7,014 bases of DNA from Sandaracinaceae bacterium. Lineage in GTDB: Bacteria > Myxococcota_A > Polyangia > Polyangiales > JAFGIB01. Under the pieces are notes generated by a model, which had not been told where the DNA came from, made no database searches, and saw nothing but the letters and a program-made list of their open reading frames with translations. The stretch is taken from positions 1 to 7,014 of the forward strand of contig JADGRG010000411.1 in assembly GCA_017881145.1 (NCBI GenBank), written 5' to 3'. This document shows, one piece after another, positions 1 to 5,671 of the stretch. Position 1 is the first letter of the stretch; every line of letters starts with the position of its first letter. The position numbers and the translations under genes are program-made.

Positions 1-1
1 C

Positions 2-1144
2 GGCTATCCGCGGCTGGATGTGGTTCCGGGCAGCGTCGCCGTGCCCGGTGCTGCCAACGTGCAGCATGCGCGCAAGCTGAAGCTGATCCGTCACATCGCC
101 AAACTCGACGCCGAAGTGGTGGTGGTCGATTGCGGCGCGGGCATCCACTACAACGTCCTCGACTTCTACACAGCTGCGGACGCGCGAGTCTTGGTCGCGA
201 CCTCGCAGCTGGTCTCACTTCAAAACGCCTACGGCTTTCTGAAGGCGAGCACTTATCGCCTGCTGCGACAGCGCGTGAGCGATCCTGAGCGCGCGGCGAT
301 CCTGGAGCGTGCCACGGACGGATCCGAGACGGAAACCATTCGGCAGCTTCTGGCGCGCATCGCCGCCGAGTCGCCCGTTCTCGCGGACGAGTTGCGTGCC
401 GTGCTGGCGACCTCGCGGGTTTCACTGATCGGAAACCAGCTTTCCGATCTACGCGAGCTCAACGCCGTGCACGCTCTCTCACGCATGATCGCGGACTTTC
501 TCACGATCGATGTTCCAGTCATCGGTGGACTCTTGCGCTCGTCGCGAATCCACGAGGCCGTGACCCGGCGCAAGCCTTTCGTGTCCGAGCTGAGTAGCGA
601 TGCGGAATCTCGTGTGCTGATGAAGCTCGCGGAGTCCTACCTGACCCTCAACGTTGCGCAGCTGCGTGCAGAACGCCAAAGCAGTGCCGCACCGACGCCG
701 GAGCCGAGCGCTGCGGAGGCGTCGACCTCGACCGAGGCCAGAGAAGGAGCGGAGGCGCTGCCAGCGCCGCTCGGCAGGTATGAACGCGCGCATGAGCGCT
801 ATGAGGTCAACTGCCCAATCACGCTGGATGTGGACGGAGCCTCTCAGCCTGCACAGGTCCGCGATATCTCGCGCGGTGGCGTCCGGATCGCGCTGACACA
901 ACCGCTCGCCGCCGGCACAAAGGTACGAACGCGCCTGGTGTTCGGTCAGACCACGCCGAGCACCGTGTTGGGCGCGCGCATTGTCCATCTGGCAGGGCTC
1001 TCGGCGGGCTGCAGGTTCGATCCGGAGCCTGCTGCCGCCGTGATCGACGCACTGCTCGCGGAGCTCCGGACCGCACGCACGCAGCCGGTTCCCACGGAGG
1101 CGGTGCCGATGACACCGACACACGCGCGGACTCAGGGCTCCTGA
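2..1144 (+). CDS. MinD/ParA-family (FlhG-like) ATPase with C-terminal PilZ domain, 5' truncated
   Basis: The reading frame is open from base 2, so the N-terminal part with the Walker A P-loop lies upstream of the window; a GTG at 20 is internal, not the start. The ATPase part shows VVVVDCGAG at 113-142, a Walker B/switch II segment. LDFYTAADARVLVAT, then QNAYGFLKAS, and LIGNQ near 425-440 (probably the base-contacting segment) follow; this series is typical of FlhG/YlxH-type MinD relatives. Such proteins set flagellar number and position by ATP-dependent membrane association. A linker rich in Ala, Ser, Glu and Pro (about 680-775) leads to a PilZ domain at about 776-1050. Its c-di-GMP motifs are intact: RAHER (785-799, RxxxR) and DISRGG (863-880, D/NxSxxG). 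The gene ends 69 bases before motA on the same strand. I infer a c-di-GMP-responsive ATPase connected with flagella or motor control. Family assignment is firm, exact orthology to FlhG is not. Confidence 0.85.
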   Translation, partial: GYPRLDVVPGSVAVPGAANVQHARKLKLIRHIAKLDAEVVVVDCGAGIHYNVLDFYTAADARVLVATSQLVSLQNAYGFLKASTYRLLRQRVSDPERAAILERATDGSETETIRQLLARIAAESPVLADELRAVLATSRVSLIGNQLSDLRELNAVHALSRMIADFLTIDVPVIGGLLRSSRIHEAVTRRKPFVSELSSDAESRVLMKLAESYLTLNVAQLRAERQSSAAPTPEPSAAEASTSTEAREGAEALPAPLGRYERAHERYEVNCPITLDVDGASQPAQVRDISRGGVRIALTQPLAAGTKVRTRLVFGQTTPSTVLGARIVHLAGLSAGCRFDPEPAAAVIDALLAELRTARTQPVPTEAVPMTPTHARTQGS

Positions 1145-1213
1145 TGCGCCACGTTCAGCAGCGCAGAACTCCCCCTTCAGGCGCCGCTAGTTACGTCCGA
1201 TACATGGGTTGTC

Positions 1214-2086
1214 ATGTCTAGCATCTTAGGCCTAGTGATAGTGATCGGCGCGGTGCTGGGCGGCTTCGCCATGGCGGGCGGGCCCTTTGCAGTGCTCTTT
1301 CAGCCGAGCGAGCTCGTCGTGATCGGAGGCGCAGCGCTCGGCGCGTTGATCATCTCGGCGCCGGGCAAAGTGCTCGGTCGCGTCAAGCACGCACTCTCAG
1401 CGGGCTTCAAGATCGACGTTCCAGGCAAGACCGATTACCTCGACCTGCTCAAGCTGCTTTACCAGATCTTCGCAGTGATGCGGCGTGACGGCGTGCTGGC
1501 ACTCGAGGGCCATCTCAGCGAGCCAGGGAGCAGCGCGCTCTTCAAGAGCTACCCGAGTGTGACACGGCGGCACCACGCCATGATGTTCCTGGTCGATGGG
1601 CTCAAGCAGCTCGTCGATGGCTGCACGCCCGAAGAGCTGGCGATGTTGCTGGACGTCGACATGGAGACGCACCACGACGAGGAACAGCAGCCCATCGGTC
1701 TCTTGCGGGGAACCAGCGACGCGCTGCCCGGCCTCGGCATCGTGGCCGCGGTGCTCGGCATCATCATCACGATGGGACATCTCGACGCAGGCCCCGAGGA
1801 GATCGGCCATCACGTCGGAGCAGCGTTGGTCGGAACCTTCCTCGGGATCTTGCTCTGCTATGGCGTGCTCGGTCCGATCGCCACCAGCGTCGAGATGCAG
1901 GTGATGGCGAACAGCAAGTACATCCAGTGCATCAAGGACGGTGTGCTCGCCTCTGCGCGCGGCGCAGCTCCTGCGATCGCCGTGGAGTTCTCGCGCCGCA
2001 CGGTCTTCTCCGACGAGCGCCCCACCTTCCAGGAGCTCGACGCAGCGATCCAGGCACTCAAGAGTGGCGGGGCAGCAGCCACATGA
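1214..2086 (+). CDS. motA: Flagellar motor stator protein MotA
   Basis: The 290-residue product aligns with E. coli MotA (295) from the first residue, which supports the ATG at 1214; no clear Shine-Dalgarno precedes it. MotA is the inner-membrane subunit that surrounds the MotB helices and pushes on the rotor as ions flow. Four membrane segments are visible near residues 3-21, 34-50, 171-190 and 199-222, with a large cytoplasmic loop between the second and third. Residues known to matter in E. coli are present: R90 and E98 (FliG contact) at the same numbers, and the prolines at 172 (ALPGLGIVAAV) and 221 (VLGPIAT), matching P173 and P222. The family block GTFLGILL and the tail motif AIAVEFSRRTVFSDERP are also seen. 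The stop overlaps the motB start by ATGA, so translation is probably coupled. The E. coli-like form suggests proton drive, but this is inference. Confidence 0.96.
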   Translation: MSSILGLVIVIGAVLGGFAMAGGPFAVLFQPSELVVIGGAALGALIISAPGKVLGRVKHALSAGFKIDVPGKTDYLDLLKLLYQIFAVMRRDGVLALEGHLSEPGSSALFKSYPSVTRRHHAMMFLVDGLKQLVDGCTPEELAMLLDVDMETHHDEEQQPIGLLRGTSDALPGLGIVAAVLGIIITMGHLDAGPEEIGHHVGAALVGTFLGILLCYGVLGPIATSVEMQVMANSKYIQCIKDGVLASARGAAPAIAVEFSRRTVFSDERPTFQELDAAIQALKSGGAAAT

Positions 2087-2973
2087 GCGGCCAAGGCGGC
2101 ACGAAGGTCATCTTCATCAAGAAGAAGGCCAAGCACGCTGCTCATCACGGCGGTGCTTGGAAGGTGGCCTACGCTGACTTCGTCACCGCAATGATGGCGC
2201 TCTTCATCGTGCTCTGGCTCCTCACTCAGACCGATCAAGTGTCTCGCCAACGCATCTCTCAGTACTTCCGCACGGGCGTCTTGCCCGGAGGTTCGATGGT
2301 CGCTGGCCATCCGGGCGGAAACAGCCCGCCGGTCGGCGTCGACATCTTTCCGGATGGCGAGGCGGGAAGCCCCGGCGTCACGGCCCAGGCCAAGGCTGAA
2401 GCCAAGGCGCTGCACGCGCTGGCGACCTCGGTCGAACAGATGTTGCAGGAAGTCACCAAGGACCCCGCGCTAGCTCCGATGTCAGCACACGTCAGCGTGA
2501 AGGTGCTCGATGAGGGCGCGCTGATCGAGTTGGTCGATGGTGGCGACAACTTTCTCTTCTCGGTGTCCTCGTCCGAGCTGAAGCCTGGTGCGGATACCTT
2601 CTTGCAGCGCCTCGGACCCTTGCTCGGTTCCGTCCACAACAAGATCGAAATCCATGGCCACACCGATGCCAGGCCCTTCGATCCGCAATCCGGGAAGACC
2701 AACTGGGACTTGTCGTTCGAGCGCGCCGACAAGGCGCGGCGCGTGCTCGAGGCCAACGGTGTGGCTTCGGGGCAGATCAACGGCGTGCTCGCACACGCAG
2801 ACTCGGCGCTCTACAACAGCGACGCCCCGTATGCCGCGGAGAATCGGCGCCTCGCTATCCTGGTCGTGCGCGGGGGCCACGAGCAAGAGCGCAAAGGCGG
2901 CACCCGTGAGGACGAATCTCGCAGGCAGATCGACCGGACCCTACCAAGCGCAAATCCAGTGGGGACGAAATGA
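2083..2973 (+). CDS. motB: Flagellar motor stator protein MotB
   Basis: A 296-residue MotB. The ATG at 2083 overlaps the motA stop (ATGA) and gives the usual short basic cytoplasmic N-terminus; the frame is open further upstream, but that part lies within motA and looks like nonsense. One membrane helix runs at about residues 29-49, with the ion-carrying aspartate at D32 (AYADFVTAMMA), the same number as in E. coli. An amphipathic stretch just after it (about 51-64) is where the plug helix sits in the family. A Gly/Pro-rich linker (about 65-100) leads to an OmpA-like peptidoglycan-binding domain at about 135-265, with EIHGHTDARPF, NWDLSFERA and ENRRLAILVV. The last 30 residues are charged and probably disordered. 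With MotA it should form the stator anchored to the cell wall. The peptidoglycan domain separates it from the ExbD/TolR-type gliding proteins. Confidence 0.96.
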   Translation: MSGQGGTKVIFIKKKAKHAAHHGGAWKVAYADFVTAMMALFIVLWLLTQTDQVSRQRISQYFRTGVLPGGSMVAGHPGGNSPPVGVDIFPDGEAGSPGVTAQAKAEAKALHALATSVEQMLQEVTKDPALAPMSAHVSVKVLDEGALIELVDGGDNFLFSVSSSELKPGADTFLQRLGPLLGSVHNKIEIHGHTDARPFDPQSGKTNWDLSFERADKARRVLEANGVASGQINGVLAHADSALYNSDAPYAAENRRLAILVVRGGHEQERKGGTREDESRRQIDRTLPSANPVGTK

Positions 2974-3006
2974 GTCGATCCGGTCTCAAGTGTTGGCCGG
3001 CGAGAT

Positions 3007-3068
3007 CCGATGTTGATGTCGAGCGTCCGCGTCTACGTCGGGTAGGAGGACATCAGCTTACACATCGG
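3007..3068 (+). promoter_or_regulatory. Stem-loop leader element upstream of the REC-EAL gene
   Basis: The 14 bases at 3007-3020 are fully complementary to 3049-3055 plus 3062-3068, the two 3' segments being separated by a 6-base bulge (3056-3061). Inside, 3032-3036 can pair with 3042-3046 (one T-G pair) around a 5-base loop. A strong Shine-Dalgarno-like TAGGAGG (3043-3049) is partly held in this structure, yet no start codon follows it at normal spacing. There is no T-run, so an intrinsic terminator is unlikely. The element lies 86 bases before the ATG of the REC-EAL gene. It could be an RNA control element or a paired protein-binding site (GATGT twice, ACATC twice). Pairing is seen directly; function is unknown. 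Confidence 0.35.
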
Positions 3069-3144
3069 TAACGAGCTGCACTTTCCATCGGGATTCGCCG
3101 GTGAAGTGTCACGCCCCGCTCCCACGCGCGACGGTCACGGTGAT

Positions 3145-3150
3145 GGAGGA
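3145..3150 (+). promoter_or_regulatory. Ribosome binding site of the REC-EAL gene
   Basis: GGAGGA ends three bases before the ATG at 3154. The spacing is short, but this is the strongest Shine-Dalgarno near any start candidate here. It favours 3154 over the in-frame GTG at 3106, which has no comparable site. Confidence 0.6.
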
Positions 3151-3153
3151 TAC

Positions 3154-4350
3154 ATGCAATTGGTAAGTGGCTTAGCTCCAGAGCAAGGACCGCAAGCACC
3201 CGCTCTCAAGGTGCTCGTGGTCGACGATGAACCGCTGGTGAGACAAGCCTTGAAGCGCGTTCTCGCGGGAGCTGGCTACGAGGTCGTGCTTGCGGAAGAC
3301 GGACAGCAGGCGCTCGAATGCCTGGCCAAGCATCCGATCGATCTGGTCGTTACGGATGTGGCGATGCCGAATCTCGACGGGCTTTCGTTCCTGCGCCAAG
3401 TGCGCGAGCACAGCCCGGATCTACCGGTGATCTTGGTGGCTGGTGCTCCCACCACGGATTCGGCCATTTCGGCTCTGCGCTACCGAGCCACCGAATACCT
3501 GGCCAAGCCTATCGACCCGACGCAGCTCCTCGAAGCGACAGAGCATGCGCTGCGGATGGACAAGCTGGCAGGACTGCGCCGCGAAGCGTTGCACATGCAG
3601 CGAGAACGCGCCTTGACGGAGTCCAGCTCGAAAGAGCTCGCGCTACCGATGCAGTTCAACCGCGCCCTCGACGCGCTCTACATGGTCTATCAACCGATCG
3701 TGAGTTGGTCGAAGCGCGATATCTTCGGTTACGAGGCGCTGGTGCGCTCGTCGGAGACCAGCTTGCCGCATCCTGGCGCGCTCTTCGACGCCGCGGAACG
3801 CCTCGACCGCGTGTCCGATCTTGGCCGGCAGATCCGCGGCAAGTGCACGGCGCCGATGCCGCAGGCGCACCAGGACACCTCGCTCTTCGTGAACCTGCAC
3901 ACGCGCGATCTGCTCGACGAGACGCTCTATGATCCGCACTCCGAGTTGTCGCGTTGGGCGTCGCGTGTGGTCCTCGAGATCACCGAGCGCGCGACCATCG
4001 ATGACGTCGACGACATCGCAGAGCGCATGGCACGGCTCCGGCGTTTGGGCTTCCGCATCGCCATCGACGACATCGGCGCCGGTTATTCAGGCCTGAACTG
4101 CTTTGCGACGATTCGGCCCGACCTCGTCAAGCTGGACATCACCTTGGTGCGAGGCATCAACGCCGACCCAGTGCGCCGGCGCCTGGTCAGTCTACTCATC
4201 GAGCTCTGCGACGATCTCGGAATCGCGGTGGTGGGCGAGGGTGTCGAGACGTTGGCGGAACGCGACACGCTGGTAGCGCTCGGCCTCGATCTCTTGCAGG
4301 GCTATCTCTTCGCGCGTCCCAACGCGCCCTTCCCGAAGGCTGAGATCTAG
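3154..4350 (+). CDS. Response regulator with REC and EAL (c-di-GMP phosphodiesterase) domains
   Basis: A 398-residue protein counted from the ATG at 3154; a GTG at 3106 would add 16 residues that resemble no domain. The receiver domain (about 18-135) has the acidic pair D24/D25, phosphoacceptor D68 (VVTDVAMP) and K118 (YLAKP). The conserved Thr/Ser after beta-4 is alanine here (A96, VILVAGAP). A helical linker (about 135-165) joins it to an EAL domain (about 170-395). All usual metal and catalytic positions are seen: E194 (YEALVR), N247 (FVNLH), E275 (LEITE), D305/D306 (DDIGAGYSGL), K326 (VKLD), E362 (GEGVE) and Q382 (LQGYLF). I therefore predict active hydrolysis of c-di-GMP to pGpG in the cytoplasm, modulated by a partner histidine kinase not seen here. 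There is no GGDEF domain. Lying behind the PilZ-ATPase and motAB, it may favour motility by lowering c-di-GMP; that is inference. Confidence 0.93.
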   Translation: MQLVSGLAPEQGPQAPALKVLVVDDEPLVRQALKRVLAGAGYEVVLAEDGQQALECLAKHPIDLVVTDVAMPNLDGLSFLRQVREHSPDLPVILVAGAPTTDSAISALRYRATEYLAKPIDPTQLLEATEHALRMDKLAGLRREALHMQRERALTESSSKELALPMQFNRALDALYMVYQPIVSWSKRDIFGYEALVRSSETSLPHPGALFDAAERLDRVSDLGRQIRGKCTAPMPQAHQDTSLFVNLHTRDLLDETLYDPHSELSRWASRVVLEITERATIDDVDDIAERMARLRRLGFRIAIDDIGAGYSGLNCFATIRPDLVKLDITLVRGINADPVRRRLVSLLIELCDDLGIAVVGEGVETLAERDTLVALGLDLLQGYLFARPNAPFPKAEI

Positions 4351-4353
4351 CCC

Positions 4354-4416
4354 GGGGGTCGCGACCCAAAGGGTGAGTGTCGATCGGATGCTCGAAACGT
4401 AGCCCTTTGTACCCCC
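4354..4416 (+). repeat. Nested inverted repeats after the REC-EAL gene
   Basis: Two concentric complementary pairs start four bases after the stop codon: GGGGGT (4354-4359) with ACCCCC (4411-4416), and CAAAGGG (4367-4373) with CCCTTTG (4403-4409), around a 29-base loop. A perfect 12-bp palindrome, GGGTCGCGACCC (4356-4367), overlaps the 5' arm and would compete with this fold, as would the small hairpin ACCC-AAA-GGGT (4364-4374). No T-run follows. It might protect the 3' end of the message, help factor-dependent termination, or be chance in GC-rich DNA. Confidence 0.25.
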
Positions 4417-4520
4417 AGTGGGAGGACGGCCGCGGCAAGGTTGACGTTCCAACCGGCCAATCGAGGCCTCCGTGCGCTTTGGTGCAGATCAATTCACAGG
4501 GCCGCCGAGCCTCCGAGTGT

Positions 4521-4542
4521 GCATTCCCCGCGTCGGGAATGC
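4521..4542. promoter_or_regulatory. Perfect 22-bp inverted repeat upstream of hbd
   Basis: GCATTCCC at 4521-4528 and GGGAATGC at 4535-4542 are exact reverse complements separated by six bases. The repeat ends 65 bases before the hbd ATG. Size and place suit an operator for a dimeric repressor such as a TetR-family regulator. As RNA it would form an 8-bp hairpin, but the following TGAAGACT is not a terminator tail. I do not recognise it as a known operator. The rest of the 257-base gap (4351-4607) holds the nested repeats at 4354-4416 and no gene I can support. Confidence 0.5.
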
Positions 4543-4607
4543 TGAAGACTCGCTTGAGTTCCTGCATGATGGCGGGCGCAACCATCTCGAACACAGCGGA
4601 GCCGAGC

Positions 4608-5465
4608 ATGCACAAGATCGAGGCAATGACAGTCGTGGGCGTCGGGCAGATGGGCGCGGGCATCGCTCAAGTGGCGGCGGGCAAGGGCCTCAAGGTCGCC
4701 ATGATGGATGTGAACCGAACCGTTGCTGAGCGCGCCAAGGTGCAGATCGAAAAAGGCCTGCGCGCCCGCGTTGCCAAGGGCAAGGTCAGTGCGGAAGAGT
4801 GCGACAAGATTCTCGCCAACATCGATGTCACCGACGACGACGCACGCTTGGCGGCCTCCGACATCGTGATCGAGGCGGTGACCGAAAACGCGTCAGTGAA
4901 GTGCGATATCTTCCGGCGGCTCGGCGCGGTCGCCGAACGCGCGATCCTCGCCACCAACACCTCGGCGATTCCGATCACCAAGCTCGCAGCCACCATCACG
5001 CATCCAGAACGCGTGATCGGCATGCACTTCATGAATCCGGCGCCGGTGATGCGCCTGGTCGAGCTGGTGCGCGGGCTGCAGACCAGCGCGGAAACGTTGC
5101 AGGCCGCGAGTGATCTCGCGCGCAGGCTCGACAAAGAGATCATCGTCGCCAACGACATGCCTGGCTTCATCGTCAATCGCATGTTGATTCCCTTCTTGAA
5201 CGAGGCCTGTTTCGCGCTTCAAGAAGGCCTGGGCTCCCCGCAGGATATCGATGCAGGGGCCAAGCTCGGCCTCAATCACCCGATGGGACCACTGGAGCTG
5301 GCGGATCTGATCGGCCTCGACACGGTGCTCTACATGGCCGAGGTGCTGCACCGCGAATTCGGCGACGACAAATATCGGCCGCCCACCATCCTGCGTAACC
5401 ACGTCTCCGCCGGCTGGCTCGGGCGCAAGACTGGCCGCGGCTTCTACCGCTACGACCAGAAGTAG
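4608..5465 (+). CDS. hbd: 3-hydroxybutyryl-CoA dehydrogenase (3-hydroxyacyl-CoA dehydrogenase family)
   Basis: A 285-residue enzyme, normal length for the stand-alone family. It interconverts 3-hydroxyacyl-CoA (typically 3-hydroxybutyryl-CoA) and 3-oxoacyl-CoA with NAD(P) in the cytoplasm, serving beta-oxidation, butyrate or polyhydroxybutyrate-type metabolism. The ATG at 4608 is chosen because GGAG (4598-4601) lies six bases before it and the Rossmann fold begins at once; the open frame back to 4377 resembles nothing. GVGQMG (residues 11-16) binds the dinucleotide. S119 (NTSAI), H140 (GMHFMNP), E152 and N190 (PGFIVNR) have the same mutual spacing as Ser137, His158, Glu170 and Asn208 of the human enzyme; H140 and E152 form the catalytic pair. 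The C-terminal domain has HPMGPLELADLIGLD and ends with GRKTGRGFYRY. No thiolase or crotonase is adjacent, so the pathway and direction cannot be read from context. Confidence 0.95.
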   Translation: MHKIEAMTVVGVGQMGAGIAQVAAGKGLKVAMMDVNRTVAERAKVQIEKGLRARVAKGKVSAEECDKILANIDVTDDDARLAASDIVIEAVTENASVKCDIFRRLGAVAERAILATNTSAIPITKLAATITHPERVIGMHFMNPAPVMRLVELVRGLQTSAETLQAASDLARRLDKEIIVANDMPGFIVNRMLIPFLNEACFALQEGLGSPQDIDAGAKLGLNHPMGPLELADLIGLDTVLYMAEVLHREFGDDKYRPPTILRNHVSAGWLGRKTGRGFYRYDQK

Positions 5466-5521
5466 GTCGGTGGCCTAGTCGCCTGTCCTCGCCGCCGCGC
5501 GCTTCATTGCTTGCCACGGGT

Positions 5522-5559
5522 GTCGATCCCGGCTGCTAGCTCCGCCTCGCCGGATCGAC
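5522..5559. repeat. Inverted repeat between hbd and the CBS gene
   Basis: GTCGATCC (5522-5529) is the exact reverse complement of GGATCGAC (5552-5559). After one unpaired C, GGC (5531-5533) can pair with GCC (5549-5551), leaving a 15-base loop. This 11-bp stem begins 56 bases after the hbd stop. No T-run follows, so an intrinsic terminator is doubtful; it may mark the end of the hbd transcript or be an operator for the downstream gene. The remainder of the 206-base gap has only a small GC hairpin (GGCGC-GT-GCGCC, 5637-5648) shortly before the CBS gene's ribosome binding site. Confidence 0.35.
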
Positions 5560-5656
5560 TGGTGGTGCCTATGTAGTGAATAGGCCGCGGGACCCGGATG
5601 GGCTCGCATTTCATCTCCTCATCGACCGGCCGGCAGGGCGCGTGCGCCGGGTTCGC

Positions 5657-5662
5657 GAAGGA
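5657..5662 (+). promoter_or_regulatory. Ribosome binding site of the CBS-domain gene
   Basis: GAAGGA is followed by nine bases and the ATG at 5672. It decides for this start over the GTG at 5576, which would add 32 arginine-rich residues lying before the first CBS domain. Confidence 0.55.
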
Positions 5663-5671
5663 CAGACCACC

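Noticed and set aside
479..1123. Long - strand frame opposite the PilZ-ATPase gene
   Set aside because: Arg/His/Leu-rich shadow with no domain; the + strand frame has clear ATPase and PilZ motifs.
1204..1221. Five-codon ORF overlapping the motA start
   Set aside because: Too short, no ribosome binding site; probably chance.
1927..2082. Upstream extension of motB
   Set aside because: Lies inside motA in another frame, Arg/Cys-rich nonsense; the ATGA start gives the standard MotB N-terminus.
3007..3068. Known c-di-GMP riboswitch in the REC-EAL leader
   Set aside because: The conserved core of the GEMM classes is not visible; only the stem itself is supported.
4377..4607. N-terminal extension of hbd, and the - strand frame at 4192-4663
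   Set aside because: The extension precedes a well placed GGAG and matches no part of the family; the - strand frame crosses two + strand genes and shows no domain.
5576..5671. N-terminal extension of the CBS protein from GTG
   Set aside because: Arg-rich stretch before the first CBS domain; ATG 5672 has a better ribosome binding site.
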